Shown here one piece after another: positions 8,716 to 18,302 of a stretch of 64,000 nucleotides of DNA. A program made the translations under genes and the position numbers. Source of the DNA: Rhodanobacter humi (GTDB taxonomy: Bacteria > Pseudomonadota > Gammaproteobacteria > Xanthomonadales > Rhodanobacteraceae); assembly GCF_041107455.1 (NCBI RefSeq), contig NZ_JBGBPY010000001.1, positions 2,790,001 through 2,854,000 of the forward strand. The letters run 5' to 3'. Within the stretch, counting starts at the first letter, position 1; each line of letters opens with the position of its first letter. The notes under the pieces are model-generated. The model was given only the letters and a program-made list of their open reading frames with translations, was not told the DNA's origin and searched no databases.

Positions 8716-10937
8716 GCGCGCAGCTCCTGTCGCGGTTCGTTGCCGTCGCGGCCGGCGCGCAGCGCGTTCAGCACCACCGCCAGCGAGCTGAGCGACATGC
8801 CGATGCCGGCCAGCCACGGCGGCACGAAACCGAACGCGGCGAACGGCACCGCGCACAGATTGTAGGCCAGCGACCAGCGCCGGCCCTGCGCCACGATGCG
8901 TTGCACCTCGCCCGCGATGCCGCGGGCGCGGACGAGGCCGTCGAGACGGTCGTCCATCAGCAGCAGGTCGGCCTGCGCCTGGGCGAGGCCGGTGCCGCCG
9001 GCCAGCGCGGCGGAGACATCGGCGCCGGCGAGGATCGGCGCGTCGTTGCTGCCGTCGCCCACCGCGAGCACCACGTGGCCTGCCGCGCGCAGTTCGCGCA
9101 ACCGGGCCAGCTTGTCGTCCGGACTCTGGCGTGCGCGCCAGTCGGCGATGCCGAGCACCTGGGCCAGCGCGGCCACGCGTTCCGGCGTGTCGCCGCTGGC
9201 GATGCAGGGTGCGATGCCGTCGGTGCGCAGCGCGTCCAGCGTGGCCTGCGCGTCGTGGCGCGGACGTTCGGCGAGGCGGAAGGCGGCGATGGCGCCGTCG
9301 GCGTCGGCCAGCAGCAGGACATCGCGCTGGCGCTCAATGGCCAGCGCGTGACCCAGCGCGAAGTCGGCGCGGCCCAGGCGCAGCGCGCGTCCGACCACCG
9401 TGCCGCGCAGCCCGGCGCCGGCCACGGCCTCGACCCGCTCGGCCTGCCGCGCGGGACCCAGCCGGCTGGCGGCGTCGGCGAGCGCGCGGGCCATCGGATG
9501 CGAGCTTTCGCGGGCCAGCGCGGTGGCCAGCGCCAGCACTTCCTCGCGGGCATCGCCGCGCAGCGGTTCGATGCCGGCGAGCTCCAGCCGCGGCACGCCC
9601 AGCGTGCCGGTCTTGTCGAACAGCGCGGTGTCCACGTGCGCGAGGCGGGTGAGCGCGGTGGCATCGGTCACCAGCACGCCACGGCGCGCCAGCGCGGTCA
9701 GCGCGCGGGTGAAGGCGGCCGGCGCGGTGAGCGCGAACGCGCAGGGGCAGGCCACCACCAGCACGGCGAGCGCGGCGTCGAACGCGCGGGCGGGATCGAC
9801 CAGCAGCCAGCCCAGCGCGGTGAGCGCGGTGAGCAGCAGCACGCGCGCCACGAAGCGGGCGATGTCGCGGTCGCTGGCCGTGGCGAAGCTGCGCGCCGCG
9901 CGGGCGCGGGCGGCCAGCGCGCCGATGCGCGCCACCACGGTTGCCGCACCGCTGTGTTCCACGCGCAGCGGCACGGGGCCATCCAGCAGCACGCTGCCGG
10001 CCACCAGGCGTTCGCCGCGGCGACGCAGGACGGGGCGCGATTCGCCGGTGAGCAGGGCCTCGTCCAGCCGCGCCGAATCCGCTTCCAGCACGCCGTCGGC
10101 GGGCACGGTGGCGCCTTCGGCGACGTGCACGCGGTCGCCGGCGCGCAGCGCCAGTGCGGGCACGGTTTCCAGCGTGCCGTCGGCGGCGATGCGTTGCGCC
10201 AGCAGCGGCGCGGCATCGATCGCGGCGTCGCCCTGCGCGTTGCCGTGGTGACGCGCGCGCAGCTCCACGTAGCGCGCGACCAGCAGCAGGAACACGAACA
10301 TGCTCACCGAGTCGAAGTAGATCTCGCCCGCGCCGCGCAACGTGTTGACCGCGCTGGCGAGGAACACCAGCGCCACCGCCAATGCGACCGGCAGGTGGAT
10401 GCCGAGCCGGCGTTCGCGCAGCTCGCGCACGGCGCCGGTGAAGAAGGGGCGGGCGGAATAGGCCACCAGCGGGATGGTGGTGAGGAAGCCCAGCCAGCGG
10501 AACAGGCCGCGGGTGGTGAAATCCACGAAGTCGACCGCGCCGATGTAGATGACGAAGGCGTAGGTCATCACCTGCATCATGCACATGCCGGCGACCAGCA
10601 GGCGCTTCAGCGCATCGTGCAGCTCGGCGGCGCGCACGTCGTCGGCGTCGTCGTGGGGCAGCGGCTGGGCCGGGCAGTGCAGCGCGGCGCAGCGTTCGAC
10701 CAGGGCATCCAGCGAGAGCCGGCGCGCGTCCCACACCACGCGCAGGCGCCGGGCGGCGGGGAGGATCGCCACGCGCTCGATGCCGGGCAAGGCGCGGATC
10801 GCCTGTTCCAGCGCCAGTGCGCGGCGCGGTTCGGCCAGCGCGTCCACGCGCAGCGCCACTTCGCTGCGGCCGTCGCGCCGCGGCCGCAGCACCTGGGCGA
10901 GCAGCAGCGGATGGGTCCAGACGGCGTGCGCATTCAT
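8712..10937 (-). CDS. ccoI: Copper-exporting P-type ATPase CcoI/FixI
   Basis: A 741-residue P1B-ATPase that supplies copper for the cbb3 CuB site. Visible are eight membrane segments, LTGES (actuator), the CPC metal site in VVACPCAFALTAP, the phosphorylation motif DKTGT, the SHPMA nucleotide-binding motif and GDGSNDAP. Usual CcoI proteins begin with a Cys-rich segment and an HMA domain with CxxC. Here the N-terminal ~75 residues keep an HMA-like pattern (VALRVDALAE to LRVVWDA), but I see no CxxC; isolated cysteines occur only after residue 80. ATG 10937 overlaps the small upstream gene by four bases. Confidence 0.93.
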   Translation of the reverse strand: MNAHAVWTHPLLLAQVLRPRRDGRSEVALRVDALAEPRRALALEQAIRALPGIERVAILPAARRLRVVWDARRLSLDALVERCAALHCPAQPLPHDDADDVRAAELHDALKRLLVAGMCMMQVMTYAFVIYIGAVDFVDFTTRGLFRWLGFLTTIPLVAYSARPFFTGAVRELRERRLGIHLPVALAVALVFLASAVNTLRGAGEIYFDSVSMFVFLLLVARYVELRARHHGNAQGDAAIDAAPLLAQRIAADGTLETVPALALRAGDRVHVAEGATVPADGVLEADSARLDEALLTGESRPVLRRRGERLVAGSVLLDGPVPLRVEHSGAATVVARIGALAARARAARSFATASDRDIARFVARVLLLTALTALGWLLVDPARAFDAALAVLVVACPCAFALTAPAAFTRALTALARRGVLVTDATALTRLAHVDTALFDKTGTLGVPRLELAGIEPLRGDAREEVLALATALARESSHPMARALADAASRLGPARQAERVEAVAGAGLRGTVVGRALRLGRADFALGHALAIERQRDVLLLADADGAIAAFRLAERPRHDAQATLDALRTDGIAPCIASGDTPERVAALAQVLGIADWRARQSPDDKLARLRELRAAGHVVLAVGDGSNDAPILAGADVSAALAGGTGLAQAQADLLLMDDRLDGLVRARGIAGEVQRIVAQGRRWSLAYNLCAVPFAAFGFVPPWLAGIGMSLSSLAVVLNALRAGRDGNEPRQELRA

Positions 10938-11158
10938 GGTGCGTCCGCGCGGTGGCTGCTGCGCGCGCTGGCGGGCACGCCGAACACGGTGTGCGAGGTC
11001 TCGAGTGGAACGTCGGCGTGGCGCGCGCTCACCGTGATGATCCAGATGCAACCCGCCAGCGAGGCGATGAACACCGCGACGCCCAGCCACAGGATCGGCT
11101 GCCGGTACCACTGGCCGCCAGCCCCGGCCTGCGACGATTCAGTCCGCGGCGCCGACAT
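10934..11158 (-). CDS. Small single-helix membrane protein in the cbb3 operon
   Basis: A 74-residue protein with one hydrophobic helix near residues 20-42 (ILWLGVAVFIASLAGCIWIITV) after WYRQP. It overlaps the ccoP end by 20 bases and the ccoI start by four, so it is part of the operon. The position is where ccoG and ccoH usually lie. The WYRQPILW-helix arrangement recalls the start of FixH/CcoH, but the FixH periplasmic domain is missing. I do not recognise the family; a shortened CcoH analogue is a guess. Confidence 0.65.
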   Translation of the reverse strand: MSAPRTESSQAGAGGQWYRQPILWLGVAVFIASLAGCIWIITVSARHADVPLETSHTVFGVPASARSSHRADAP

Positions 11159-12050
11159 CGGGATGCGACAGGTGGTAGACGTAGGCCGCCAGCACGTGGA
11201 TCTGCGCATCGCTGAGGCGCTTGTCCCAGTTCGGCATGTGGCCCTGGCGACCGTCGTGGATGGACTTGGTGATGTCCGCCAGCGTGCCGCCATGCAGCCA
11301 GATGTGGTCGGTGAGATTGGGCGCGCCCAGCGCCGGGTTGCCCTTGCCGTCGGGGCCGTGGCAGGCGGTGCAGGTGGCCTTGAAGATCGGTTCGGCGGCG
11401 GCCGCCATCTTCGCGTCGTGCGGCGCGCCGGACAGGCTCAGCACGTATTGCGCGAGATTGTCCACGGTCTGCTCGCCGAGGCTGGCCCAGGGCGGCATCA
11501 CGCCGGCGCGGCCGTCGTGGATCGAGGTGGTGATGTCCTTGCCGCTGCCGCCGTACAGCCAGTCCTGGTCGGTGAGGTCGGGGGCGCCGAGCTGCTGGTT
11601 GCCCTTGCCGCTGCGCTGGTGGCAGGCCGCGCAGTTGTCCTCGAACAGCACCTGGCCGAGCTGCCGCGCGGCAGGGTCGCCGGCCAGCTGCTCGGGCGTG
11701 TACAGCGCGAAGCGCTGCATAAGCGGCTCCAGCTTCGCCTCGTTGGCGGCCTGCTCGCCGGCCAGCTGGCCGTGCGAGGTCCAGCCCAGCGCGCCCTTGT
11801 GGTTGCCGAAGCCGGGGTACAGCACGAGGTAGATGAAGGCGGCCACGAACATCGCGCCGGAGAACAGGATCCACCACATCGGCAGTCGCCGCACGCCCTC
11901 GCGCAGCACGCCGTGCGCCCACACGTGGCCGCTGGTGCCGTCGGGTTGGGTGGGGATCTTCGCGCGCGGTCCCCACAGGAACAGGAAGAAGGTGATGCCG
12001 AGGTTCAACACCACCAGGAACATCACCCACAACGACCAGCCGGTGCTCAT
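11139..12050 (-). CDS. ccoP: cbb3 oxidase dihaem cytochrome c subunit CcoP
   Basis: A 303-residue subunit that accepts electrons from cytochrome c and passes them to CcoO/CcoN. Two N-terminal membrane helices lie at about residues 8-26 and 58-78. Two class I cytochrome c domains follow, with CAACH at 140-144 and CTACH at 227-231, and Met ligands in GVMPPW and GHMPNW. Two membrane helices instead of one are also known in some CcoP proteins. It starts by a four-base overlap with ccoQ. Confidence 0.95.
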   Translation of the reverse strand: MSTGWSLWVMFLVVLNLGITFFLFLWGPRAKIPTQPDGTSGHVWAHGVLREGVRRLPMWWILFSGAMFVAAFIYLVLYPGFGNHKGALGWTSHGQLAGEQAANEAKLEPLMQRFALYTPEQLAGDPAARQLGQVLFEDNCAACHQRSGKGNQQLGAPDLTDQDWLYGGSGKDITTSIHDGRAGVMPPWASLGEQTVDNLAQYVLSLSGAPHDAKMAAAAEPIFKATCTACHGPDGKGNPALGAPNLTDHIWLHGGTLADITKSIHDGRQGHMPNWDKRLSDAQIHVLAAYVYHLSHPDVGAAD

Positions 12051-12226
12051 CGCGCCTTCTCCTGTGTCGGGTCGACAGTGGGATCGTCGTCCTGCATCGG
12101 CAGTTGCGCCATCCGGTCGAACACGGGTTTGTGGTACTTGCGCCAGGCCCAGATCCAGATGCCGATGAAGCTCACCATCATCAGCACGATCATCACGCCG
12201 GCCAGGTGACCCCAGAACGGACTCAT
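12047..12226 (-). CDS. ccoQ: cbb3 oxidase small subunit CcoQ
   Basis: A 59-residue protein with a single membrane helix (GHLAGVMIVLMMVSFIGIWIWAW) and a charged tail with YHKPVFDRMAQLP, as in CcoQ/FixQ. It stabilises the complex in species where it was tested. The gene is between ccoO and ccoP with four-base overlaps on both sides. Confidence 0.88.
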   Translation of the reverse strand: MSPFWGHLAGVMIVLMMVSFIGIWIWAWRKYHKPVFDRMAQLPMQDDDPTVDPTQEKAR

Positions 12227-12870
12227 GGCGCACCTCCATCGCTGGCCGGCGCCGCGGCGGTCGGTTCGTTCTTGATGCCCAGGCCCTGCAGGTAGGCGAT
12301 CAGCGCGTCCATCTCGGTCTTGCCCTTGACGGCCTCCGGCGCGGCGGCGATGTCGGCGTCGCTGTACGGGTCGCCCAGCTTGCGCAGCACGCGCATGCGC
12401 GCCTGGATGTCGGCGCCGTCGATGCCGGCCTTCGCCAGCCACGGGTAGCCGGGCATGTTGGACTCCGACACCACGCTGCGCGGATTCATCAGGTGCATGC
12501 GCTGCCAGTCGTCGGAGTACTTGCCGCCCACGCGGGCGAGGTCGGGCCCGGTGCGCTTGGAGCCCCACTGGAACGGCCGGTCGTAGACCGATTCCTCGGC
12601 GGTGGAGTAGTGGCCGTAGCGCTGGGTCTCGAAACGCAGCGCGCGGATCATCTGCGAGTGGCAGAGGTAGCAGCCCTCGCGCACGTAGACGTCCTTGCCG
12701 GCCAGCCGCAGCGGATCGTACGGATGCACGTTCGCCGGCGCCTTGAGCGAATGCGCCTCGACGAACAGCGGGGTGATCTCGGCGAGTCCGCCCAGCGAGA
12801 CCATGATCGCGATGCCGATGCCGAGCAGGCCGGCGTGCTTCTCGATCGCTTCGAAATGCCTGTAGGCCAT
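12223..12870 (-). CDS. ccoO: cbb3 oxidase monohaem cytochrome c subunit CcoO
   Basis: A 215-residue membrane-anchored cytochrome c. An N-terminal helix at about residues 13-32 is followed by a haem motif CYLCH (67-71) in VREGCYLCHSQMIR, the family sequence. PFQWGSKRTGPDLARVGGKYSD and SNMPGYPWL (axial Met region) are also typical. It starts two bases after the ccoN stop, so the two are translated together. Confidence 0.96.
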   Translation of the reverse strand: MAYRHFEAIEKHAGLLGIGIAIMVSLGGLAEITPLFVEAHSLKAPANVHPYDPLRLAGKDVYVREGCYLCHSQMIRALRFETQRYGHYSTAEESVYDRPFQWGSKRTGPDLARVGGKYSDDWQRMHLMNPRSVVSESNMPGYPWLAKAGIDGADIQARMRVLRKLGDPYSDADIAAAPEAVKGKTEMDALIAYLQGLGIKNEPTAAAPASDGGAP

Positions 12871-12872
12871 GA

Positions 12873-14366
12873 TCAACCTACCACCGGCAGCGGGGCCGGG
12901 ATCTGGTGGGGTTCCGGCTCCGGGATCGGCACCGGGATCGGCTTGATGATGCGGGCGCGGGCGTCGGCAGCGGTGTACCACAGGTTCCACGCCATCACCC
13001 ACATGCCCGAGAGGATCAGCACGCCGCCGAACCAGCGGATCAGGTACATCGGCTTGATCGCGATCAGGCTGTCCAGGAAGCCGTACTTCAGCGAGCCGTC
13101 CGGCAGGGTGGCGCGCCACATCTCGCCCTCGGTGACGCCGGCGGTCCACATCGCGCCGACGTACAGCAGGGTGCCGGCCATGTGCAGCCAGAAGTGCACG
13201 TTCATGCCGCGCACCGAATGCATCGCGGGGCGGCCCAGTGCGCGCGGCGCCATCGCGTACAGCGAGCCGATCGTGATCATCGCCACCCAGCCCAGCGAGC
13301 CGGAGTGCACGTGGGCGATCGTCCAGTCGGTGTAGTGCGACAGCGAGTTCACCGTCTTGATCGCCATCATCGAGCCTTCGAAGGTGGCGGCGGCGTAGAA
13401 CACCAGCGCCATCACCATGAACTTCACCGCCGGGTCGGTCTTCACCTTGCTCCACGAGCCGTTGAAGGTGAGCAGGCCGTTCGCCGCCGAGCCCCAGCTC
13501 GGCATCAGCAGTACCAGCGAGAACGCCATGCCCACCGACTGCACCCAGTCGGGCAGGGCGGTGTACATCAGGTGGTGCGAGCCGGCCCACATGTAGACCG
13601 AGATCAGCGCCCAGAAATTGACGATGGAGAAGCGGTAGCTCCACAGCGGCTGCTGCGCCTGGCGCGGCACGAAGTAGTACATCATCCCGAGGAAGCCGGC
13701 GGTGAGGAAGAACGCCACCGCGTTGTGGCCGTACCACCACTGCACCATCGCGTCGACCGTGCCCGAGTAGATCGGGTAGGACTTGGTCCAGGACACCGGC
13801 AGCGACAGGTGGTTGACCACGTGCAGCAGGCCCACCGCGATGATGAAGGCGCCGTAGTACCAGTTCGCCACGTAGATGTGCTTGATGCGCCGCCGCGCCA
13901 GGCTGGCGAAGAACACCACGCCGAAACTCACCCACACCACCGCGGTGAACAGCGCGATCCACCATTCCGGCTCGGCGTATTCCTTGCTGGTGGTGAGGCC
14001 CAGCGGCATCGACACCATCGCCAGCACGCAGACGATCTGCCAGCCCCAGAACGTGAAGCCGGCCAGCCGGTCGAGCGCCAGCCGGGCGTGGCCGGTGCGC
14101 TGCACCACGTAGTAGCAGGTGCCCATCAGCGCGGAGCCGCCGAACGCGAAGATCACGCCGAACGTGTGGTCGGGGCGCAGCCGGCTGAAGGTGATCCAGG
14201 GCAGGTCGAAGTTGAGCGCCGGCCACATCAGCTCGGCGGCGATGTACACGCCCACCGACATGCCGATGATGCCCCAGACCGCCGCGGCCAGCAGGAACTG
14301 GCGCACGACCTTGTCGTTGTAATACTCGGTGTTGGGCATGGGTGTCCCCAGTTTCGGTGTGGTCAT
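12873..14366 (-). CDS. ccoN: cbb3 oxidase catalytic subunit CcoN
   Basis: A 497-residue haem-copper oxidase subunit I of the C type, with about twelve membrane helices. It reduces O2 to water with high affinity at the haem b3-CuB site and pumps protons. Landmarks are [26 protein letters not shown] near the start (low-spin haem region), [25 protein letters not shown] (CuB His, and the Tyr cross-link in the adjacent segment) and [12 protein letters not shown]. Starts at 14366 or 14339 are possible. The FNR-type box at 14463-14476 is about 100 bases upstream, consistent with micro-oxic induction. Confidence 0.96.
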   Translation of the reverse strand: MTTPKLGTPMPNTEYYNDKVVRQFLLAAAVWGIIGMSVGVYIAAELMWPALNFDLPWITFSRLRPDHTFGVIFAFGGSALMGTCYYVVQRTGHARLALDRLAGFTFWGWQIVCVLAMVSMPLGLTTSKEYAEPEWWIALFTAVVWVSFGVVFFASLARRRIKHIYVANWYYGAFIIAVGLLHVVNHLSLPVSWTKSYPIYSGTVDAMVQWWYGHNAVAFFLTAGFLGMMYYFVPRQAQQPLWSYRFSIVNFWALISVYMWAGSHHLMYTALPDWVQSVGMAFSLVLLMPSWGSAANGLLTFNGSWSKVKTDPAVKFMVMALVFYAAATFEGSMMAIKTVNSLSHYTDWTIAHVHSGSLGWVAMITIGSLYAMAPRALGRPAMHSVRGMNVHFWLHMAGTLLYVGAMWTAGVTEGEMWRATLPDGSLKYGFLDSLIAIKPMYLIRWFGGVLILSGMWVMAWNLWYTAADARARIIKPIPVPIPEPEPHQIPAPLPVVG

Positions 14367-14462
14367 TGTCCCGGCTGCACCTGTGCGCCGCGATGACCGC
14401 AGTCAGGCGGCTGCGGCAATCTGTCCGTCAGGCGTGGCCGGTCCCCCTCTGGACACGGCAGC

Positions 14463-14476
14463 CTGATCCAGGTCAT
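14463..14476. promoter_or_regulatory. FNR/ANR-type box between ccoN and fdxA
   Basis: CTGATCCAGGTCAT, with core TGAT-N4-GTCA, lies in the divergent space, 97 bases from the ccoN start and 65 bases before fdxA. It is nearly identical to the box before nnrS. It may serve either or both genes; no clean -10 sequence shows which. Confidence 0.7.
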
Positions 14477-14540
14477 GGCCGCCATGGTTGCAGCAAGCGA
14501 TGCTGTGCGGACGTGAAGAAACCGGTTCAGGCGCTGCTCC

Positions 14541-14864
14541 ATGGCCCATGTCGTCACCGAGAACTGCATCAACTGCAAGCATACCGATTGCGTCGAGGTG
14601 TGCCCGGTGGACTGCTTCCACGAAGGGCCGAATTTCCTGGTGATCGACCCCGACGAATGCATCGACTGCACGCTGTGCGTGGACGAGTGCCCGGTGGGCG
14701 CGATCTTCCCCGAGCTCGACGTGCCGGCGGGGCAGGAGGGCTTCCTCGCGCTCAATGCCGAGCTGGCGCGCGAGTGGCCGGTGCTGGCGAAGAAGATTCC
14801 GGCGATGGAGGACGCCGCGCGCTGGGACGGCGTGCCGGACAAGCTGCCGTTGTTGAAGCGCTAG
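14541..14864 (+). CDS. fdxA: 7Fe ferredoxin FdxA
   Basis: A 107-residue [3Fe-4S][4Fe-4S] ferredoxin. The cysteine pattern [17 protein letters not shown] followed by [17 protein letters not shown], and the long C-terminal tail ([14 protein letters not shown]), match Azotobacter-type FdxA throughout. It would accept electrons from, or donate to, partners such as the FPR encoded at 3942-4718. It is transcribed divergently from the cbb3 operon across a shared FNR-type box. Confidence 0.95.
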   Translation: MAHVVTENCINCKHTDCVEVCPVDCFHEGPNFLVIDPDECIDCTLCVDECPVGAIFPELDVPAGQEGFLALNAELAREWPVLAKKIPAMEDAARWDGVPDKLPLLKR

Positions 14865-14885
14865 GCGGTAGCCCGCGAACGACTT

Positions 14886-14962
14886 GTAGGAGCGCACCCT
14901 GTGCGCGAACGGCTTTTCGCTAGGTGCTTGCAAAAGCATTCGCGCACAGGGTGCGCTCCTAC
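14886..14962. repeat. Palindromic repeat, GTAGGAGCGCACCCTGTGCGCGA family
   Basis: Two 24-base arms (14886-14909 and 14939-14962) are perfect inverted copies with a 29-base spacer, the form of a REP doublet. A near-copy is at 50000-50070 and a related one at 48461-48524. It lies between fdxA and the terminator of gapA. Confidence 0.85.
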
Positions 14963-14984
14963 TGGCGTCCTGGCTCCCAGGAAG

Positions 14985-15014
14985 ACAAAAAGCCCGCTTT
15001 CGCGGGCTTTTTGT
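14985..15014. terminator. Bidirectional intrinsic terminator between fdxA and gapA
   Basis: ACAAAAAGCCCGC-TTTC-GCGGGCTTTTTGT forms a GC-rich stem with T runs on both strands, placed between convergent genes. Confidence 0.9.
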
Positions 15015-15032
15015 CGCACGTGACCGTCAAGT

Positions 15033-16097
<1,065 letters not shown>

Positions 16098-16451
16098 TTA
16101 GCGGGAAACCGGCTTGGCTGTCCGTTCGGCGCGGCCGTGCGCCGGTTTGCCGCAATAGATGTCGTGCAAGGTGGCCATCAAGACCTGTACCGGACCCGCG
16201 GCGAGGCGGTAATACACCGCCTGCGCCTCGCGGCGGGTCTGCACCAGTTCCGCCTCGCGCAACTTCGCCAGGTGTTGCGACAGCGCCGACTGGCCCAGCG
16301 CCAGCCGCTCCAGCAGTTCGCCCACCGCCAGCTCGCCTTCGGAAAGGTGGCACAGGATCAGCAGGCGCTGCTCGTTCGCCAGCGCCTTCAGCAGCTCGCT
16401 GGCTTCGCCGGCGTGGACGCGCATGCGGGCGGGATCGGTCGCGGTCTTCAT
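16098..16451 (-). CDS. bigR: BigR/SqrR-type persulfide-responsive ArsR repressor
   Basis: A 117-residue winged-helix repressor. The recognition region is QSALSQHLAKLREAELVQTRREAQAVYY. It has two cysteines, C34 (LLILCHLSEG) and C100 (HDIYCGK). Their spacing of 66 residues is the same as C42/C108 of Xylella BigR, where sulfide or persulfide links the pair and releases DNA. It is divergent from a persulfide dioxygenase and two sulfur-transporter genes, the same neighbours as in the bigR operon. It probably represses this module until reactive sulfur appears. Confidence 0.88.
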   Translation of the reverse strand: MKTATDPARMRVHAGEASELLKALANEQRLLILCHLSEGELAVGELLERLALGQSALSQHLAKLREAELVQTRREAQAVYYRLAAGPVQVLMATLHDIYCGKPAHGRAERTAKPVSR

Positions 16452-16470
16452 GGCGGCATTGTGCCATGCC

Positions 16471-16498
16471 TTGCTAAATTAGCAAAAACTAATATGAT
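16471..16498 (+). promoter_or_regulatory. Probable BigR operator overlapping the sulfur-operon promoter
   Basis: TTGCTAAATTAGCAA (16471-16485) is a perfect 15-base palindrome; an overlapping TTAG-N6-CTAA lies at 16479-16492. TTGCTA (16471-16476) and TATGAT (16493-16498), 16 bases apart, make a plausible sigma-70 promoter covered by the palindrome. The AT-rich site stands out in GC-rich DNA. Repressor binding is inferred. Confidence 0.65.
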
Positions 16499-16528
16499 GC
16501 AGCGCACGTCTTTCCGGAGCGCAGCACC

Positions 16529-17407
16529 ATGCCTGCCCACGTCGCTTCCTTCTTCCACGCGGCCACCTCGACCTGGACCCACGTGGTCAGCGACCCCGCG
16601 ACCGCGGCGGCGGCGGTGATCGATCCGGTGCTGGACTTCGACCCGGCCAGTGGCCGGCTCGGCACCGAGGCTGCGCGCGAAGTGCTCGACCATCTGCGCG
16701 CGCAAAGGCTGGACCTGCAATGGATCCTGGAAACCCACGCGCATGCCGACCATCTAAGCGCCGCGGCCTGGCTGCGCGCGCAGACCGGTGCCGCGGTGGC
16801 GGCGGGCGCCGGCATCGTCGCGGTGCAGGCCGAGTTCAAGCGACGCCTGGCGTTGGGCGAGGACTTTGTCGCCGATGGCGCGCAGTTCGACCGCCTGCTG
16901 CACGATGGCGAGGTGTTGCCGCTGGGCGGGCTGGCGCTGGAAGTGCTGGCCACGCCCGGCCATACCGCCGACAGCGTGAGCTACTGGGTGGGCGAGGCGG
17001 TGTTCATCGGCGACACGCTGTTCTCGCCGGCCGCGGGCAGCGCGCGCTGCGACTTCCCCGGCGGTAGCGCCGCGATGCTGCATGCCTCGGTGCGCCGGTT
17101 GTACGCGTTGCCGGACGACACGCGGCTGTATCTCTGCCACGACTACCCGACCGACGGCGCGGCGCCGCGCAGCATGGTGCCGCTGCGCGAGCAGCGCGAG
17201 CACAACGTGCATCTTTCCGACGACACCAGCGCGGCGGACTTCGTGGCGCTGCGCGAACGCCGCGATGCCACGCTGGCGATGCCGCGGCTGTTCTGGCCGG
17301 CGCTGCAGCTCAACATTCGCGCGGGCGAACTGCCGCCGGCAGATGGCGCAGGACGGCGCTTCCTGAAACTGCCGCTGGACGCGAGCGCGCTGGAAGCACG
17401 GGCATGA
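16529..17407 (+). CDS. blh: Persulfide dioxygenase-type metallo-beta-lactamase protein (Blh)
   Basis: A 292-residue MBL-fold enzyme. ETHAHADHLSA (H70, H72, D74, H75) is the metal motif; GHTADS, GDTLF and CHDYP supply the other ligands. These match the ETHE1/Blh family, which oxidises glutathione persulfide to sulfite in the cytoplasm using non-haem iron. The family and the adjacent BigR-type repressor and YeeE/YedE-like transporters define a sulfide-detoxification operon. No rhodanese domain is attached. The gene overlaps the next one by four bases. Confidence 0.9.
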   Translation: MPAHVASFFHAATSTWTHVVSDPATAAAAVIDPVLDFDPASGRLGTEAAREVLDHLRAQRLDLQWILETHAHADHLSAAAWLRAQTGAAVAAGAGIVAVQAEFKRRLALGEDFVADGAQFDRLLHDGEVLPLGGLALEVLATPGHTADSVSYWVGEAVFIGDTLFSPAAGSARCDFPGGSAAMLHASVRRLYALPDDTRLYLCHDYPTDGAAPRSMVPLREQREHNVHLSDDTSAADFVALRERRDATLAMPRLFWPALQLNIRAGELPPADGAGRRFLKLPLDASALEARA

Positions 17408-17838
17408 GCACGTCGTTCACGCCGTGGAGCGCGCTGGGTGGCGGCATCCTGATCGGCTTGGCCTCGTTATTGTTGCTGGTCGCGCTGGGCCGCATCGCCG
17501 GCATCAGCGGCATCGCTGCCGGCCTGCTGCCGCCACGTCGCGGCGACATCGGCTGGCGGCTCGCCTTCGTGATCGGCCTGCCGACGGGTGCGGCGCTGTG
17601 GATGCTGGGCGCGGGCGGCGCGGCGGTGGCCAGCCACGCGCCGCCGTGGCAGCTCGCGCTGGCCGGCTTGCTGGTGGGTGTAGGCACGCGCGTCGGTTCG
17701 GGCTGCACCAGCGGCCATGGCGTGTGCGGGCTGGGCCGTTTCTCGCCGCGTTCGCTGGCGGCGGTGCTTGTCTTCATGGCGGCCGCGATGCTGTGCGTCT
17801 ACGCCTGGCGCCACCTGCTGCCGGAGCTGGCGCGATGA
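17404..17838 (+). CDS. YeeE/YedE-family sulfur transporter, first half (PmpA-like)
   Basis: A 144-residue membrane protein with four hydrophobic segments and the family signature GVGTRVGSGCTSGHGVCGL (C101 and C107 of that region). This family (TsuA, PmpA/B) moves thiosulfate or related sulfur compounds across the inner membrane by a chain of conserved cysteines. Here the transporter is split into two short genes overlapping by four bases, as known for PmpA/PmpB. The substrate is not shown by sequence. Confidence 0.85.
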   Translation: MSTSFTPWSALGGGILIGLASLLLLVALGRIAGISGIAAGLLPPRRGDIGWRLAFVIGLPTGAALWMLGAGGAAVASHAPPWQLALAGLLVGVGTRVGSGCTSGHGVCGLGRFSPRSLAAVLVFMAAAMLCVYAWRHLLPELAR

Positions 17839-18245
17839 ACCGCTTGCTGGCGTGGTTGTCGGGCCTTCTGTTCGGTGCGGGTCTGGCGTGGTCGGGCATG
17901 GCCGATCCGCACAAGGTGCTGGGTTTCCTCGACGTGGCCGGCGCGTGGGACCCCAGCCTGCTGCTGGTGATGGTTGGCGCGGTGCTGACTTATGCGGTCG
18001 GCTCCCGGCTGGTGTTGCGACGCGCGCGGCCGTGGCTGGACGAGCGCTTCCATCTGCCAATGAATCGCCGCATCGACGCGCGCCTGCTCGCCGGTGCGGC
18101 GGTGTTCGGCATCGGCTGGGGACTGGCCGGCTATTGCCCCGGCCCCGCGCTGGCTGGCGTCGGCCTCGGCAACGGCGATCTCGTCTGGTTGCTGCCGGCC
18201 TTGCTGCTCGGCTGGTGGCTGGCAGGGCGCGGCCGGCGCGTCTGA
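17835..18245 (+). CDS. YeeE/YedE-family sulfur transporter, second half (PmpB-like)
   Basis: A 136-residue membrane protein. GLLFGAGLAWSGMADPHKVLGFLD near the start and GWGLAGYCPGPAL (C101) are signatures of the second half of the family. It partners with the preceding gene (ATGA-type overlap at 17835-17838). It is the last gene of the BigR-controlled unit; a new promoter is expected before the nuclease gene. Confidence 0.85.
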   Translation: MNRLLAWLSGLLFGAGLAWSGMADPHKVLGFLDVAGAWDPSLLLVMVGAVLTYAVGSRLVLRRARPWLDERFHLPMNRRIDARLLAGAAVFGIGWGLAGYCPGPALAGVGLGNGDLVWLLPALLLGWWLAGRGRRV

Positions 18246-18302
18246 GCGCGTCGGTGTGCTGTGGCACACTCGCCGATCGTCTACTGCCGTGATGTCCGCA
18301 CC

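Noticed and set aside
8496-12209. Open frame of 1237 codons on the plus strand
   Set aside because: It lies entirely opposite ccoS-ccoI-ccoP, has Arg/His/Gln/Ala-rich composition and no family pattern. It is a shadow of high-GC coding on the other strand.
12906-14396. Open frame of 496 codons opposite ccoN
   Set aside because: Same low-complexity antisense composition; ccoN is unambiguous.
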